64,000 bases of DNA from QQUJ01 sp050287605 (GCA_050287605.1 JBNKCG010000045.1:62001-126000), one strand, 5' to 3'; positions 51,788 through 60,738 are shown, numbered from the stretch's first letter. Program-made: numbers and translations. Notes: generated by a model not told the origin, from the sequence alone.

Positions 51788-53086
51788 TCAGTCACATACG
51801 CACAGCTTACCGCCAGTGGTGAGCGGGGCCTGGACCACAACCTCCTTGCCGTTGCGGCTGCAGCAGTACTTCACATCGGAACAGAGTAGGGTGCCGCCGC
51901 GCGGGTTGCACATGTCGGCATGTAGCACCGGCATGTTGACCTGATCGCTGCAGGTGCGTTTGCTGGTGTTGACAGTGCGCTTCCAGGTGAGCTGGGGGTT
52001 GGGTAGGTGCGTCGCCGCTTTCGCGAATTCCGTTTGACAGTAGCGTGGCTCGGACCCGAACGGCGGCGGTGAGCAGGAGCCTTGCTGCGAGGCGGGGCCA
52101 CCCCAGCGGTGACGGATACAGCATTCGTCGTGAGCCCAGCTTCCGGCGTTGATCAGACATTGGTTGCCCACGCAGAAGCCGAAATTGATACCGTCGGCGG
52201 CACCGCAGTTGTTGCCATTGGCGCCGTAGCAGCGCTGGCAGACGATGGTGCAGGCAGGTCCTTCAATGTCTGCGTTACATTGGCATTGGCCGCTAGGTAG
52301 ACAATTGCCCGCGCCGCTGCATACCTGCCCGCGGTGACCGATGGGGCACAGACCTGTGGTCACGTTGATGGTATCGCTGGCGGTCGTTTCCGGGCTGCTG
52401 CCGTTGCGAAGTTGGACAAAAACTGTGCGTATTCCGGCGGCGCCTTCGGCCAGGGTATGCGGGACACCTTGCGGTGGTGCGGAGCCGCCAGTTTTCCAGC
52501 TTGCGCCCGCCATATTGGGCGAATTGCCGATACGGTATTGCGTCGCGGTGCCTGTGTGCTGCCAACGGACGGTCACGTTGCGGTCCGCGGTGTTGGCGTT
52601 GCCGTTGTTGATGCTCACAACGGTCAGTGTTGGCGTCTTGGCGTAGTGAATGGAATCTTGGCGAACGGCACTCGGGATACCGTCGTCTGCGGCGCGTACC
52701 TGCGCGTACACCGTTTTCATTCCCTCGGTGTCTTCGGCGAACCGGTAGCTGGCGTTGGCAGTAAGGGGGCGCCAGGCGCTGTCGCTGAAATCTGACCGCT
52801 CGCTGATACGCGCTTCGGTCGCCGCTCCGCCCCGCCCCAGGGCGAATTGTAGTAGCACTCGACGTCGATAAGTGATCGAGGTGGCCTGCGCGTGATTGAC
52901 GGAATCGTGCAGTTGGACCTCGTTCAATACGGGGGCCGGGGATGCCATTCGTGATGAGGTGGTTAACCGTTGATCGGTTGGATTCGGTGATCTCAAGATC
53001 TGGGTTCCGCTCCCTGCGGCGTGATTGGTTCCGCTCACGATCATCGCGACACAGGCGTATGCCATGCGATAACCAACGCCCCTCAT
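51788..53086 (-). CDS. Secreted Cys-rich protein with EGF-like module
   Basis: A 432-residue exported protein (signal peptide about 1-24). Two FN3/Ig-like stretches (about 50-240, with AWRPLTANASYRFAEDTEGM and VRWQHTGTATQYRIGNSP) precede an EGF-like module (CSGAGNCLPSGQCQCNAD). Many more cysteines run to the end, including HDECCIRH, CQRCYG and LCVCD. The CCxxH piece recalls phospholipase A2, but the rest of that site is missing. It probably has a disulfide-rich extracellular role; function unknown. The gene is divergent from the 165-residue secreted protein, and two palindromes lie between them. Confidence 0.72.
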   Translation of the reverse strand: MRGVGYRMAYACVAMIVSGTNHAAGSGTQILRSPNPTDQRLTTSSRMASPAPVLNEVQLHDSVNHAQATSITYRRRVLLQFALGRGGAATEARISERSDFSDSAWRPLTANASYRFAEDTEGMKTVYAQVRAADDGIPSAVRQDSIHYAKTPTLTVVSINNGNANTADRNVTVRWQHTGTATQYRIGNSPNMAGASWKTGGSAPPQGVPHTLAEGAAGIRTVFVQLRNGSSPETTASDTINVTTGLCPIGHRGQVCSGAGNCLPSGQCQCNADIEGPACTIVCQRCYGANGNNCGAADGINFGFCVGNQCLINAGSWAHDECCIRHRWGGPASQQGSCSPPPFGSEPRYCQTEFAKAATHLPNPQLTWKRTVNTSKRTCSDQVNMPVLHADMCNPRGGTLLCSDVKYCCSRNGKEVVVQAPLTTGGKLCVCD

Positions 53087-53187
53087 TCGCGTATTCCTCT
53101 TTTAGGATCGATGAATCGGGTCAGCGCATTGGGAGTACACGCACACGCTGCAATCGGGACATTGTCGATGTCCATTGTCACAACCGC

Positions 53188-53207
53188 CATCCCAGGTTTA
53201 TGGGATG
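53188..53207. promoter_or_regulatory. Palindrome copy 3, CATCCCA-N6-TGGGATG
   Basis: A perfect 7-bp inverted repeat around GGTTTA, in the divergent gap. The core 53189-53206 is identical to copy 2. It is 101 bases from the start of the Cys-rich gene. Confidence 0.7.
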
Positions 53208-53214
53208 GGTGTCG

Positions 53215-53234
53215 GATACCACGAACATGGGATA
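53215..53234. promoter_or_regulatory. Palindrome copy 4, GATACCA-N6-TGGGATA
   Basis: An imperfect copy eight bases from copy 3. On the reverse strand it reads TATCCCA-TGTTCG-TGGTATC, and its spacer resembles that of copy 1 (TATTCG). It is 60 bases before the start of the 165-residue secreted protein. Confidence 0.55.
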
Positions 53235-53294
53235 GCTTGCTGGCAAGAATCGGCGCAGAGTCGATGTCGATTCCAATCACGGTAGGAGATGAGC

Positions 53295-53792
53295 ATGGAA
53301 CGTAAATACGTTTCCGTTCTTATGGCGCTGGGCTTTTCACTTACTGGAACACTGAGCGCATCGCCGGCACAGACCGTGACTTGTTCGGTCAATATGGAGC
53401 GCGCCTACAATGAGGCCGTACGACGAGGATGGAATTTCAAGTGCGAGACAACCTATGTGGGGGCGTCGGTTGGCTTTGGCTGGGATAACGCAAAACGTAT
53501 GGGTTGTTCGGGCAAAACACCTGCTGTACTTCCAACGCCGGCATCGTACAGAGCATCGTTGTTTATGAGAGGGGGTGGTTCGTCCGCCAATCTGAGCGAG
53601 GGTTGGAAATTGGCGGGTTATCAGGTCGTCGGCGGACAGTACCTCAAAGATCAGGCGGCTGGTGGGCGCAGAATAAACTTCTTCTGGAAACAACCCAAGC
53701 CGAATACGCTCTTCAAACGATATATCACTAATTTACGATTCAGCAAGAAAGGGGGGAGTTGCGCGAAACTCTACGACGAGGCGTTCAATTGA
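53295..53792 (+). CDS. Small exported protein, unknown function
   Basis: A 165-residue protein with a signal peptide (about 1-26, MALGFSLTGTLSASPAQT), then a basic, aromatic mature part with four cysteines (VTCSV, FKCET, MGCSG, GSCAK) that could form two disulfides. I recognise no family. ATG 53295 is chosen because AGGAG at 53284-53288 is six bases away; the ATG at 53289 is too close. It is transcribed away from the Cys-rich gene, and its end overlaps the histidine kinase gene by eight bases, tail to tail. Codon use is slightly more A/T-rich than that of its neighbours. Confidence 0.7.
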   Translation: MERKYVSVLMALGFSLTGTLSASPAQTVTCSVNMERAYNEAVRRGWNFKCETTYVGASVGFGWDNAKRMGCSGKTPAVLPTPASYRASLFMRGGGSSANLSEGWKLAGYQVVGGQYLKDQAAGGRRINFFWKQPKPNTLFKRYITNLRFSKKGGSCAKLYDEAFN

Positions 53793-55689
53793 ATGTTTGG
53801 GCTGGAAAGTGATCGACCGGCGGGAGTGGCAGGTTCAAGCTGACCGCTGTCGCGCCGGGCATGGAGTCGATAGCCAAAGTTGCGCCGATGCGTTGGGCGC
53901 GGTGCTGCATATTGGTGAGGCCCCTGCCATTGCTTTTCGTGGCCTCGAAACCGACGCCGTTGTCGCGTATACGAAGCGTCAGGAGATTATCGCTCGGCGT
54001 GTCGCTGTGCACCTCGGCTTCAATGCTGACCTGCGTCGCCCCTGCGTGTTTGAGGATATTGGTGATCGCTTCTTGCACGATGCGCAGAATCTGCAGGACG
54101 CGCTCCGGCCCGAGGTCTTTTATTGCAGGCAGTTCGCCGATTTTCCAATGCACGTCGATCCCGGCCGCTTGCAGTCGCGCACCGAGGCGATCGCGCAAAT
54201 CGCCTAATGCAGTGGCGAGATCTTCCAGGTAGGGGTCCATGGAGTTGATGACCAGACGCAAATCATCCAGGGCGGCGCGCAGTGCCCGGCCGACTTCCTC
54301 GAGCGTGGGCTGCGCGCCGTCGATCAGTGAAATGGTTGATATCAAATGTCCGCCCAGGCCATCATGCATGTCACGCATCAGACGTTCGCGCTCTTCGGCT
54401 AACAGGTTCAGCCTTTCGAGTCGACTGATTTCGTGATGTTGCGCTTCAGCGGCCGCCACTTGTGTTGCGACGCGAGTTTCCAGATCGCGATTGAGGGTCT
54501 CGGCGAAGGTCAGGGCACCGACAAAGCGCATCAGCAGGATCCAGCCGAAGACCAATAACACCAGCGGTGCGCTGTATTGGATGAACAGCCCCTCGTCACG
54601 TGCCAACCACTGGTTGGTCACTAGCCAATCGTGGATGCCGAAACTAAAGACCAACAGTCCCGACATGATCAGCCAGCTGACCTCTTTGTCGAGGTGGCGG
54701 CGCCACGCGTGTAGCACGATGTATGTGGAATAGGCGCCAAACAGCAAGGTGAGCGTGTGCCACAGGTGACTGCCGAACCAACGCAACCAGTAGCCGTCCG
54801 AAGCGGTAAAAGCGATCGCCACGGACCCTATCGTTGCAGCGGTCAGTACCCCGCGTTCAATGACGGGGCGGGAGACCGCAAGAAATCGGGAGACAAAGAA
54901 AACAGTGCCCACCACGGCCCAGCCGACGGTGACGTACCAAAGCCACCACCACGCGGGAGCCGGCAGTAAGGGGGTGGGCACCAACAGGCTGAGGTGATGG
55001 ACGGCCCAGACGACGACAGAGAAGGCGAACCAGCCGTACACGGACTCGCGCCTCAACCACCACAGCGCACTCATGAATGCGCCCATGGTGGCCATGAATA
55101 CGGTGATGATCTCCACCACCGTCACGTCGACGAAGTAGCGGCGGTGATAGTACGGGGCGAGCGTTTCATCGCTGCCCAGGTAGAACGGTCGCAGCAGGCC
55201 GAAGCCTTCGAGATCGGAAACCAGTTGGATCTGCAACTCGTTACTGCCGGGTTGCAGCAACCCGTTGGGAATCAGGAAATAGAGCGGGCGGTTCCAATTG
55301 ATGGTGATCGGTCGCGTCAGATGTCCCCCGGTTCCGATCAGTTCGCCGTTGAGCCAAACCGCGGCGTTGACTGCAGCTCGCGGCAGGTATATTCCCCACA
55401 GACGGTCGGGGGCCACGTCCAGGTCGATTTCGAAGCGATACCATGCACCGGTTGTGTGAGGGAGTGCGCGCCACCAGTCGTCGGTCAATGTTATCGCTTT
55501 CCAGTCTTGCCTACTCGCTTGGGGTGGCGTCGATGCAGAACCCGTCACGCGCCAACCCTGATACATCACCAGCGCTTCGTTCTGCGGCATGACGCTATGC
55601 AGCTGAAGCAGGGTCACCCAGCACAGCAGGGGGATTCCGAATACTGCCCACGGGGGCAGTCGGGGTAACGTCGTGGCTTTCGGGGTCAT
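53785..55689 (-). CDS. 7TM-receptor (7TMR-DISM-like) histidine kinase
   Basis: A 634-residue sensor kinase. One N-terminal helix, then a periplasmic jelly-roll domain (about 40-185, WYRFEIDLDVAPDRLWGIYLP), seven transmembrane helices (about 188-400), a short coiled coil, a HisKA_3 H-box MHDGLGGHLI (His near 441), and a HATPase with REAITNILKHA-like (seen as QEAITNILKHAGA), RDNGVGF and GRGLTNMQHRA. This is the NarX/UhpB class of kinase joined to a 7TMR-DISM receptor, which typically senses extracellular carbohydrate-like ligands. It overlaps the regulator gene by ATGA. Target: the NarL-type protein just upstream. Confidence 0.92.
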   Translation of the reverse strand: MTPKATTLPRLPPWAVFGIPLLCWVTLLQLHSVMPQNEALVMYQGWRVTGSASTPPQASRQDWKAITLTDDWWRALPHTTGAWYRFEIDLDVAPDRLWGIYLPRAAVNAAVWLNGELIGTGGHLTRPITINWNRPLYFLIPNGLLQPGSNELQIQLVSDLEGFGLLRPFYLGSDETLAPYYHRRYFVDVTVVEIITVFMATMGAFMSALWWLRRESVYGWFAFSVVVWAVHHLSLLVPTPLLPAPAWWWLWYVTVGWAVVGTVFFVSRFLAVSRPVIERGVLTAATIGSVAIAFTASDGYWLRWFGSHLWHTLTLLFGAYSTYIVLHAWRRHLDKEVSWLIMSGLLVFSFGIHDWLVTNQWLARDEGLFIQYSAPLVLLVFGWILLMRFVGALTFAETLNRDLETRVATQVAAAEAQHHEISRLERLNLLAEERERLMRDMHDGLGGHLISTISLIDGAQPTLEEVGRALRAALDDLRLVINSMDPYLEDLATALGDLRDRLGARLQAAGIDVHWKIGELPAIKDLGPERVLQILRIVQEAITNILKHAGATQVSIEAEVHSDTPSDNLLTLRIRDNGVGFEATKSNGRGLTNMQHRAQRIGATLAIDSMPGATAVSLNLPLPPVDHFPAQTFN

Positions 55690-56396
55690 GGTCCGGTGAT
55701 ATTCAGCAGTCCTTGCTGCATTGCTTCAAAGACCGCTTCGCCGCGTGACCGAACCGCGAGTTTGCGGTAGAGGTGTTTGACATGGGTGGTGACGGTGCCC
55801 GGTGCCATTCCCAATGCCGCGGCCACTTCGGCGTAGGCGCAACCTTTCGCGAGCAACGTGAGCACTTCGCTTTCCCGCTCAGTGAGGATGGATTGCGACG
55901 GCGGGGGATGGGTGTCGATCGGAGCCAGCTTGCGCAGGACGTGTCGCGCGATGGCGGGACTGATGGGAGAACCACCCGCCAGCAGCTGCAGGATTGCCGT
56001 GGCAACCGTTTCGGCGTTGCTGTCTTTCAACAGGTAGCCGGTCGCACCGGCCTCGATGGCGTTGAATACGTGCTGCTCGTCTCCGAATACGGTGATCACC
56101 ATCGCTTCGGTGGCGAGGCCATTCTCCAGGGCCGCGCGTATCAGGTCGAGTCCATTGCCGTCCGGCAATCCGAGATCGGTTAGTAGCACCGTAGGGCGGG
56201 TATCGGTCAGTATCCGTAGCGCATCGGCACAGTTCGCGGCGTTGCCAATGAGCTGGAGATCGGGATGGTCGTCGATGACGGCACTTAGTCGGGTACGCGT
56301 CGAATCGTCGTCCTCTACCAGCAATACGGTCGGTCGGATTTCCACATTGAGTCGCACCGTGCGCTTGTTATCGTTGTCAGCCGCGGGACGGACCAT
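55686..56396 (-). CDS. NarL/LuxR-type response regulator
   Basis: A protein of about 236 residues. The receiver has the acidic pocket VEDD and phospho-acceptor Asp74 (LLTDLGLPDG), with Lys in YLLKDS. The C-terminal LuxR-type HTH reads TERESEVLTLLAKGCAYAEVA, then GTVTTHVKHLYRKL. NarL-type dimers bind inverted repeats, so the palindromes at 48532, 51644, 53188 and 53215 are plausible targets. The exact start is unsure; the first 20 residues are not part of the receiver. It heads the operon with the 7TM kinase. Confidence 0.93.
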   Translation of the reverse strand: MVRPAADNDNKRTVRLNVEIRPTVLLVEDDDSTRTRLSAVIDDHPDLQLIGNAANCADALRILTDTRPTVLLTDLGLPDGNGLDLIRAALENGLATEAMVITVFGDEQHVFNAIEAGATGYLLKDSNAETVATAILQLLAGGSPISPAIARHVLRKLAPIDTHPPPSQSILTERESEVLTLLAKGCAYAEVAAALGMAPGTVTTHVKHLYRKLAVRSRGEAVFEAMQQGLLNITGP

Positions 56397-56468
56397 GCAA
56401 GGTGTAACCCCGGGAGGCCGCTACGCCATCACCGCCTGGGGGGGAACGGGGGGATGGCCGATTAATTA

Positions 56469-56485
56469 TTGATCAATATGATCAA
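56469..56485. promoter_or_regulatory. Perfect palindrome TTGATCA-ATA-TGATCAA
   Basis: A 17-bp perfect palindrome in an A/T-rich patch 73 bases before the response-regulator start and 26 bases after the ppk1 stop. It resembles an operator; it is not a terminator (no T run). The half-sites are FNR-like (TTGAT/ATCAA), but the spacing is 7 instead of 4. Confidence 0.45.
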
Positions 56486-56510
56486 CTTTGCACGTTGAGG
56501 AGCACGAAAG

Positions 56511-58622
56511 CTAGTTGGCCAGCTTGGCCAACAGCTCCTGCTGCGCACAGCGCACCTTCTGCCCGCGCGGCTGGACCGGTTTGTACCGGCCATCCGGTTC
56601 CAGCAGCCAAGCCTGGGAGTTGTCCTTCAGGTAGAGGGTGATCTCGCGCAGGATGCGCTGGATGATCTTCTTGTCCTCGATGGGGGTGGCAGCCTCTACG
56701 CGCTGGAAGAAGTTGCGGTTCATCCAATCGGCGCTGGAGATGTAGAGGCGCGGGTCGCCGTCGTTTTCGAAGTAGAAGACGCGATGGTGTTCGAGAAACC
56801 GTCCGATGATCGACCGCACTTTGATGTTGTCCGATACGCCGGGCACCCCGGGGCGCAGGCAGCAGATGCCGCGCACGACGAGGTCGATCTTGGCGCCCGC
56901 CTGCGAGGCTTCGTAGAGGGCGCGTATCACCTGTGGCTCGACCAGGGCATTCATCTTGGCGATGATGCGCGCCGGTTTGCCGGCGCGGGCGTGCTCGGCC
57001 TCGCGGCCGATCGCCTCAACCATGCCCTTGTGCAGGGTGAAGGGAGATTGCAGCAGCTTCTTCAGCTTGGTCGCCTTGCCCAGACCGGTGAGCTGCTGGA
57101 AGAGTTTGTGCACGTCCTCGCCGATGTCGCGGTCGCAGGTCATCATGCCGTAGTCGGTGTACATGCGCGCCGTGCCGGCGTGATAGTTGCCGGTGCCAAG
57201 GTGGCAGTAGCGGCGGATGGTGCGTCCTTCGCGGCGCACCACCATCAGCAGTTTGGCGTGGGTCTTGTAGCCCACCACGCCGTAGACGACGTGAGCGCCG
57301 GCCTCCTGTAGCCTCGTGGCCAGCGCGATGTTGGCCTCTTCGTCGAAGCGGGCGCGCAGCTCGATCACCACCGTCACCTCCTTGCCGGCGCGCGCGGCAC
57401 GCACCAGCGCATCCACCAAGCGCGACTGCGGATCGGTGCGGTAGAGGGTCTGCTTGATGGCCAGGGCGTCGGCGTCGGCGGCCGCCTGGTTGACCAGGTC
57501 AATGACGGGCGCGAAGGCCTGGAAGGGGTGATGCAGCAGCAGGTCGCCGCGCTTCAGTACGTCGAAGAGGTTTTCGTTGCGCGACACGCGCTGCGGCAGG
57601 CTGGGCGTGAAGGGCGGGTACTTGAGCTCGGGGCGGTCCACCAGATCGATGATGGCGGCCAGCCGGTTGAGGTTGACCGGTCCCTGCACGCGGTAGAGGT
57701 TGTCGTCCTGCAGTTCGAACTCGCGCAGCAGAAAGTCCACCATGGGGGCCGGACAATTTTCGGCCACCTCGAGGCGCACCGCGTCGCTGAAGCGGCGCGC
57801 GTGCAGTTCGCCGGCGAGCGCCTTGAGCAGATCGTCCACCTCCTCTTCGTCGACGAACAGATCGCTGTTGCGAGTGACGCGGAACTGGTAGCAGCCGGTT
57901 ACCGTCATGCCCGGGAACAGTTCCCCCACGTGGGCGTGGATGATGGAGGAGAGGAAGACGAAGTCGTGCGCCCCCTTGGCGTACTCGCGGGGGATGTGGA
58001 TCAGGCGCGGCAGCGAACGCGGCGCCTGCACGATGGCGATGGTGTTTTCGCGCCCGAACGCATCCTTGCCCTCCAGCGAGACGATGAAATTGAGCGACTT
58101 GTTGAGGATGCGCGGGAACGGGTGCGCCGGATCGAGCCCGATGGGGGTGAGTACCGGCAGCACCTCGCGGTTGAAGTGGCGCCGGGTCCAGTCGCGCAAC
58201 CGCTCGTTCCAGTGGGCGCGTTTGGCGAAGCGGATGCCCGCCTTGTCCAGGGCGGGGATCATCTCCTCGTTGAGTACCCGGTACTGTTCGGCGACCAGTT
58301 CGTGGGCGCGGCGGCCAATCTGCGCTAGCTGTTCTTGGGGCGTCAGGCCGTCGTGGCCCACCTGTATCGCGCCGTATTCCACCTGTTGGATGAGACCGGC
58401 GACGCGGATCTCGAAAAACTCGTCCATATTGCGGCTGGAGATGCACAGGAATCGCAGCCGCTCCAGCAGTGGGGTGTCGGGGTTGCGCGCCTGTTCCAGC
58501 ACCCGGTGGTTGAACTCCAGCAGGCTCAGCTCGCGGTTGAGATAGAGTTCCGCCGAACCCAGGTCGATGGGTTCAGGGGCGGCGGGGGATGTTGCGGCGG
58601 GCAATTCTGCAGTCTGTTCCAT
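56511..58622 (-). CDS. ppk1: Polyphosphate kinase 1
   Basis: A 703-residue PPK1: N-terminal helical domain (YLNRELSLLEFNHRVLEQA), head domain, and two phospholipase-D-like C-terminal domains. The catalytic phospho-His lies in VGYKTHAKLLMV (near 445), followed by YCHLGTGNYH and ELRARFDEEANI. It makes polyphosphate reversibly from ATP. ATG at 58622 gives full length. It is downstream of hemB in the same direction, a common pairing; the gap is 55 bases. Confidence 0.97.
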   Translation of the reverse strand: MEQTAELPAATSPAAPEPIDLGSAELYLNRELSLLEFNHRVLEQARNPDTPLLERLRFLCISSRNMDEFFEIRVAGLIQQVEYGAIQVGHDGLTPQEQLAQIGRRAHELVAEQYRVLNEEMIPALDKAGIRFAKRAHWNERLRDWTRRHFNREVLPVLTPIGLDPAHPFPRILNKSLNFIVSLEGKDAFGRENTIAIVQAPRSLPRLIHIPREYAKGAHDFVFLSSIIHAHVGELFPGMTVTGCYQFRVTRNSDLFVDEEEVDDLLKALAGELHARRFSDAVRLEVAENCPAPMVDFLLREFELQDDNLYRVQGPVNLNRLAAIIDLVDRPELKYPPFTPSLPQRVSRNENLFDVLKRGDLLLHHPFQAFAPVIDLVNQAAADADALAIKQTLYRTDPQSRLVDALVRAARAGKEVTVVIELRARFDEEANIALATRLQEAGAHVVYGVVGYKTHAKLLMVVRREGRTIRRYCHLGTGNYHAGTARMYTDYGMMTCDRDIGEDVHKLFQQLTGLGKATKLKKLLQSPFTLHKGMVEAIGREAEHARAGKPARIIAKMNALVEPQVIRALYEASQAGAKIDLVVRGICCLRPGVPGVSDNIKVRSIIGRFLEHHRVFYFENDGDPRLYISSADWMNRNFFQRVEAATPIEDKKIIQRILREITLYLKDNSQAWLLEPDGRYKPVQPRGQKVRCAQQELLAKLAN

Positions 58623-58677
58623 GCGGGTGGGACCGTATCAGCGCGATGTGACGTTGGGGTTACATGTCAGCTGCAGC

Positions 58678-59700
58678 TTATCCCTTGGCGCCCAGCCATG
58701 CAGCTACCTGTTTGGCATAGTAGGTGAGGATGCCGTCGGCGCCGGCGCGCTTCATCGACAGCAGCGTCTCCAGCACGCACGCCTGTTCGTTGATCCAGCC
58801 GTTGGCGGCTGCCGCCTTGAGCATGGCGTACTCGCCGCTCACGTGGTAGACGAAGGTGGGCGCGCCGAACTGGTCCTTCACCCGACGCACGATGTCGAGG
58901 TAGGGAAGGCCCGGTTTTACCATCACCATGTCGGCCCCCTCTTCGAGGTCCAGGGCCACTTCGCGCAACGCCTCCTCGGCGTTGGCAGGGTCCATCTGGT
59001 AGCTGTATTTGTTGCCACCACCCAGATTGGCCGCCGATCCCACCGCGTCGCGGAACGGGCCGTAGAAGCTGGAGGCGTACTTGGCCGAGTAGGCGAGGAT
59101 GCGGGTGTGGATGTAGCCCTCCTCTTCGAGCACGTCGCGGATCTCGCCGATGCGTCCATCCATCATGTCCGACGGCGCCACCACGTCGGCACCTGCCTCG
59201 GCGTGGGAGAGCGCCTGGCGTACCAGCACTTCCACGGTCTCGTCGTTGAGTACGTAGCCGCTCTCGTCGACCAGCCCGTCCTGGCCGTGGATGGTGAAGG
59301 GATCGAGGGCGACGTCGGTAATAACCCCCAGCTCGGGGCATGCCTCTTTCACCGCCGCCACGGCGCGCTGCGCCAAACCGTCGGGATTGTAGGCCTCGGC
59401 GGCGTCCTCGGATTTTCTGGCGGGCGCGACCACCGGAAACAGCGCCAGCGCCGGGATGCCCAGCGTCACCGCCTCGCGGGCCTCGTTGACCAGTTGGTCG
59501 ATACTGACCCGTTCGACCCCTGGCATGGAGGGCACCGCTTCGCGCTGTCCCTGCCCTTCGACGACGAATAACGGGTAGATGAGGTCGTCGACCGTCAATC
59601 GGTGCTCGCGCATCAGGCGCCGGGAGAAGTCGTCGCGGCGCATGCGGCGCATGCGCAGGCCCGGGAAAAAGCCGTTGGAGGTATCGGAAGGGTTGGCCAC
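58678..59700 (-). CDS. hemB: Delta-aminolevulinic acid dehydratase (porphobilinogen synthase)
   Basis: A 340-residue HemB. The two active-site lysines are in AYSAKYASSFYGPFRDA and MVMVKPGLPYLDIV. The metal region lacks the three-Cys zinc site and reads DVALDPFTIHGQDG, pointing to the magnesium-dependent type common in proteobacteria. It condenses two aminolevulinates to porphobilinogen in haem synthesis. The RMRRMRRDDFSRRL start is typical. Confidence 0.97.
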   Translation of the reverse strand: MANPSDTSNGFFPGLRMRRMRRDDFSRRLMREHRLTVDDLIYPLFVVEGQGQREAVPSMPGVERVSIDQLVNEAREAVTLGIPALALFPVVAPARKSEDAAEAYNPDGLAQRAVAAVKEACPELGVITDVALDPFTIHGQDGLVDESGYVLNDETVEVLVRQALSHAEAGADVVAPSDMMDGRIGEIRDVLEEEGYIHTRILAYSAKYASSFYGPFRDAVGSAANLGGGNKYSYQMDPANAEEALREVALDLEEGADMVMVKPGLPYLDIVRRVKDQFGAPTFVYHVSGEYAMLKAAAANGWINEQACVLETLLSMKRAGADGILTYYAKQVAAWLGAKG

Positions 59701-59814
59701 GGTGTCAGTTCCTCGCCTGATGGTCGGCGGCCGCGCGGCACTGGGGCCGGGGCCCAGGGGATCGTTATTGGAGTCGCCCGATAATACAGGAAAAGTGGTG
59801 GTGCCGCCGACGCC

Positions 59815-60738
59815 TCACAGGGGGAGAATCAACCCCAGGGTCAGGGGTAGCGTCACTACCGCCAGTCCGGTTTGCAGCGTCACCATCCCGGCGATCAGTT
59901 CGTGGTCGCCGCCTAGCTGACGCGCCAGGATGTAGGCGCTGGTGGCTCCGGGCAGGGCGGCGAACAGGAGTGCGATGGCGGTTGCGGTTGGCGGCAGCGC
60001 CAGCGCGCGGGTGGTCAGCAGCATCAAGGCCGGCATTGCCGCCAGTTTGGTCACGCAGCTTAGCGTCATGGCGGTACGCGCTTGATGCAGGCTGCGCAGG
60101 TTGAGTCCCGCGCCCACCGCCAGCAGTCCCATGGGCAGCGCCGCGCGTCCCAGGATCTCCAGCATGCCGCCGAGCGGGGCGGGAACGCCGACTCCGGTGA
60201 GGTTGAGGGCGATGCCCGATGCGCAGGCGAGTACCAGGGGGTTGCGCGCGATGCCCAGTACCACGGCGCCGGGGCCCGCGGCGCGGCCGTGGTTGCCCCA
60301 GCGGGTGAGCACCGCTACGCACAGCACGTTGATCAGCGGAATCAGCACCGCCATGGCGATAGCCGCCAGGGTGAGGCCGGCGCTGCCGTAGAGCGCCGCG
60401 GCGGCAGCGATGCCGATGTAGGTGTTGAAGCGGATGCTGCCTTGAAACAGCGAGGTGAAAGCCGGTCCGTTGAGTTTGAGTAGCGGGCGCACCAGCAGCA
60501 GCACCACGCTTAGGGCGACTACGGCCGTCACCAGTGCGGCGGCCAGCGCGGTGACCGGCTGCCCCGTCAGCGGTGCTCGCGCTAGGTTGTGGACCAGCAA
60601 CGCAGGAAAGAAGACGTAATAGGTGATGCGTTCGGCCGGAACCCAGAACCCCTCGCCGGGAACGCCCAGGCGACGCAGCAGGTAGCCCACTGCGATGAGC
60701 AGAAACACCGGCAGCAGGGCGGCGACGACGGTGCTCAT
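59815..60738 (-). CDS. AEC-family permease (auxin efflux carrier type)
   Basis: A 307-residue inner-membrane protein with about ten hydrophobic helices in two halves. It has family traits such as FPALLVHNLAR, NTYIGIAAAAALYGSAG, and ATSAYILARQLGGDHELIAGMVTLQT near the C terminus. AEC members carry organic acids or amino acids; the substrate is unknown. It lies 12 bases after tsaC and is probably co-transcribed. Confidence 0.9.
   Translation of the reverse strand: MSTVVAALLPVFLLIAVGYLLRRLGVPGEGFWVPAERITYYVFFPALLVHNLARAPLTGQPVTALAAALVTAVVALSVVLLLVRPLLKLNGPAFTSLFQGSIRFNTYIGIAAAAALYGSAGLTLAAIAMAVLIPLINVLCVAVLTRWGNHGRAAGPGAVVLGIARNPLVLACASGIALNLTGVGVPAPLGGMLEILGRAALPMGLLAVGAGLNLRSLHQARTAMTLSCVTKLAAMPALMLLTTRALALPPTATAIALLFAALPGATSAYILARQLGGDHELIAGMVTLQTGLAVVTLPLTLGLILPL

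Noticed and set aside
52093..52140. Phospholipase A2 signature in the Cys-rich protein (HDECCIRH)
   Set aside because: Only CCxxH is present; the final Cys and the calcium loop of the PLA2 site are missing, so no enzymatic call was made.
56469..56482. FNR/CRP-type binding site within the palindrome
   Set aside because: FNR needs TTGAT-N4-ATCAA; here the half-sites are seven bases apart.
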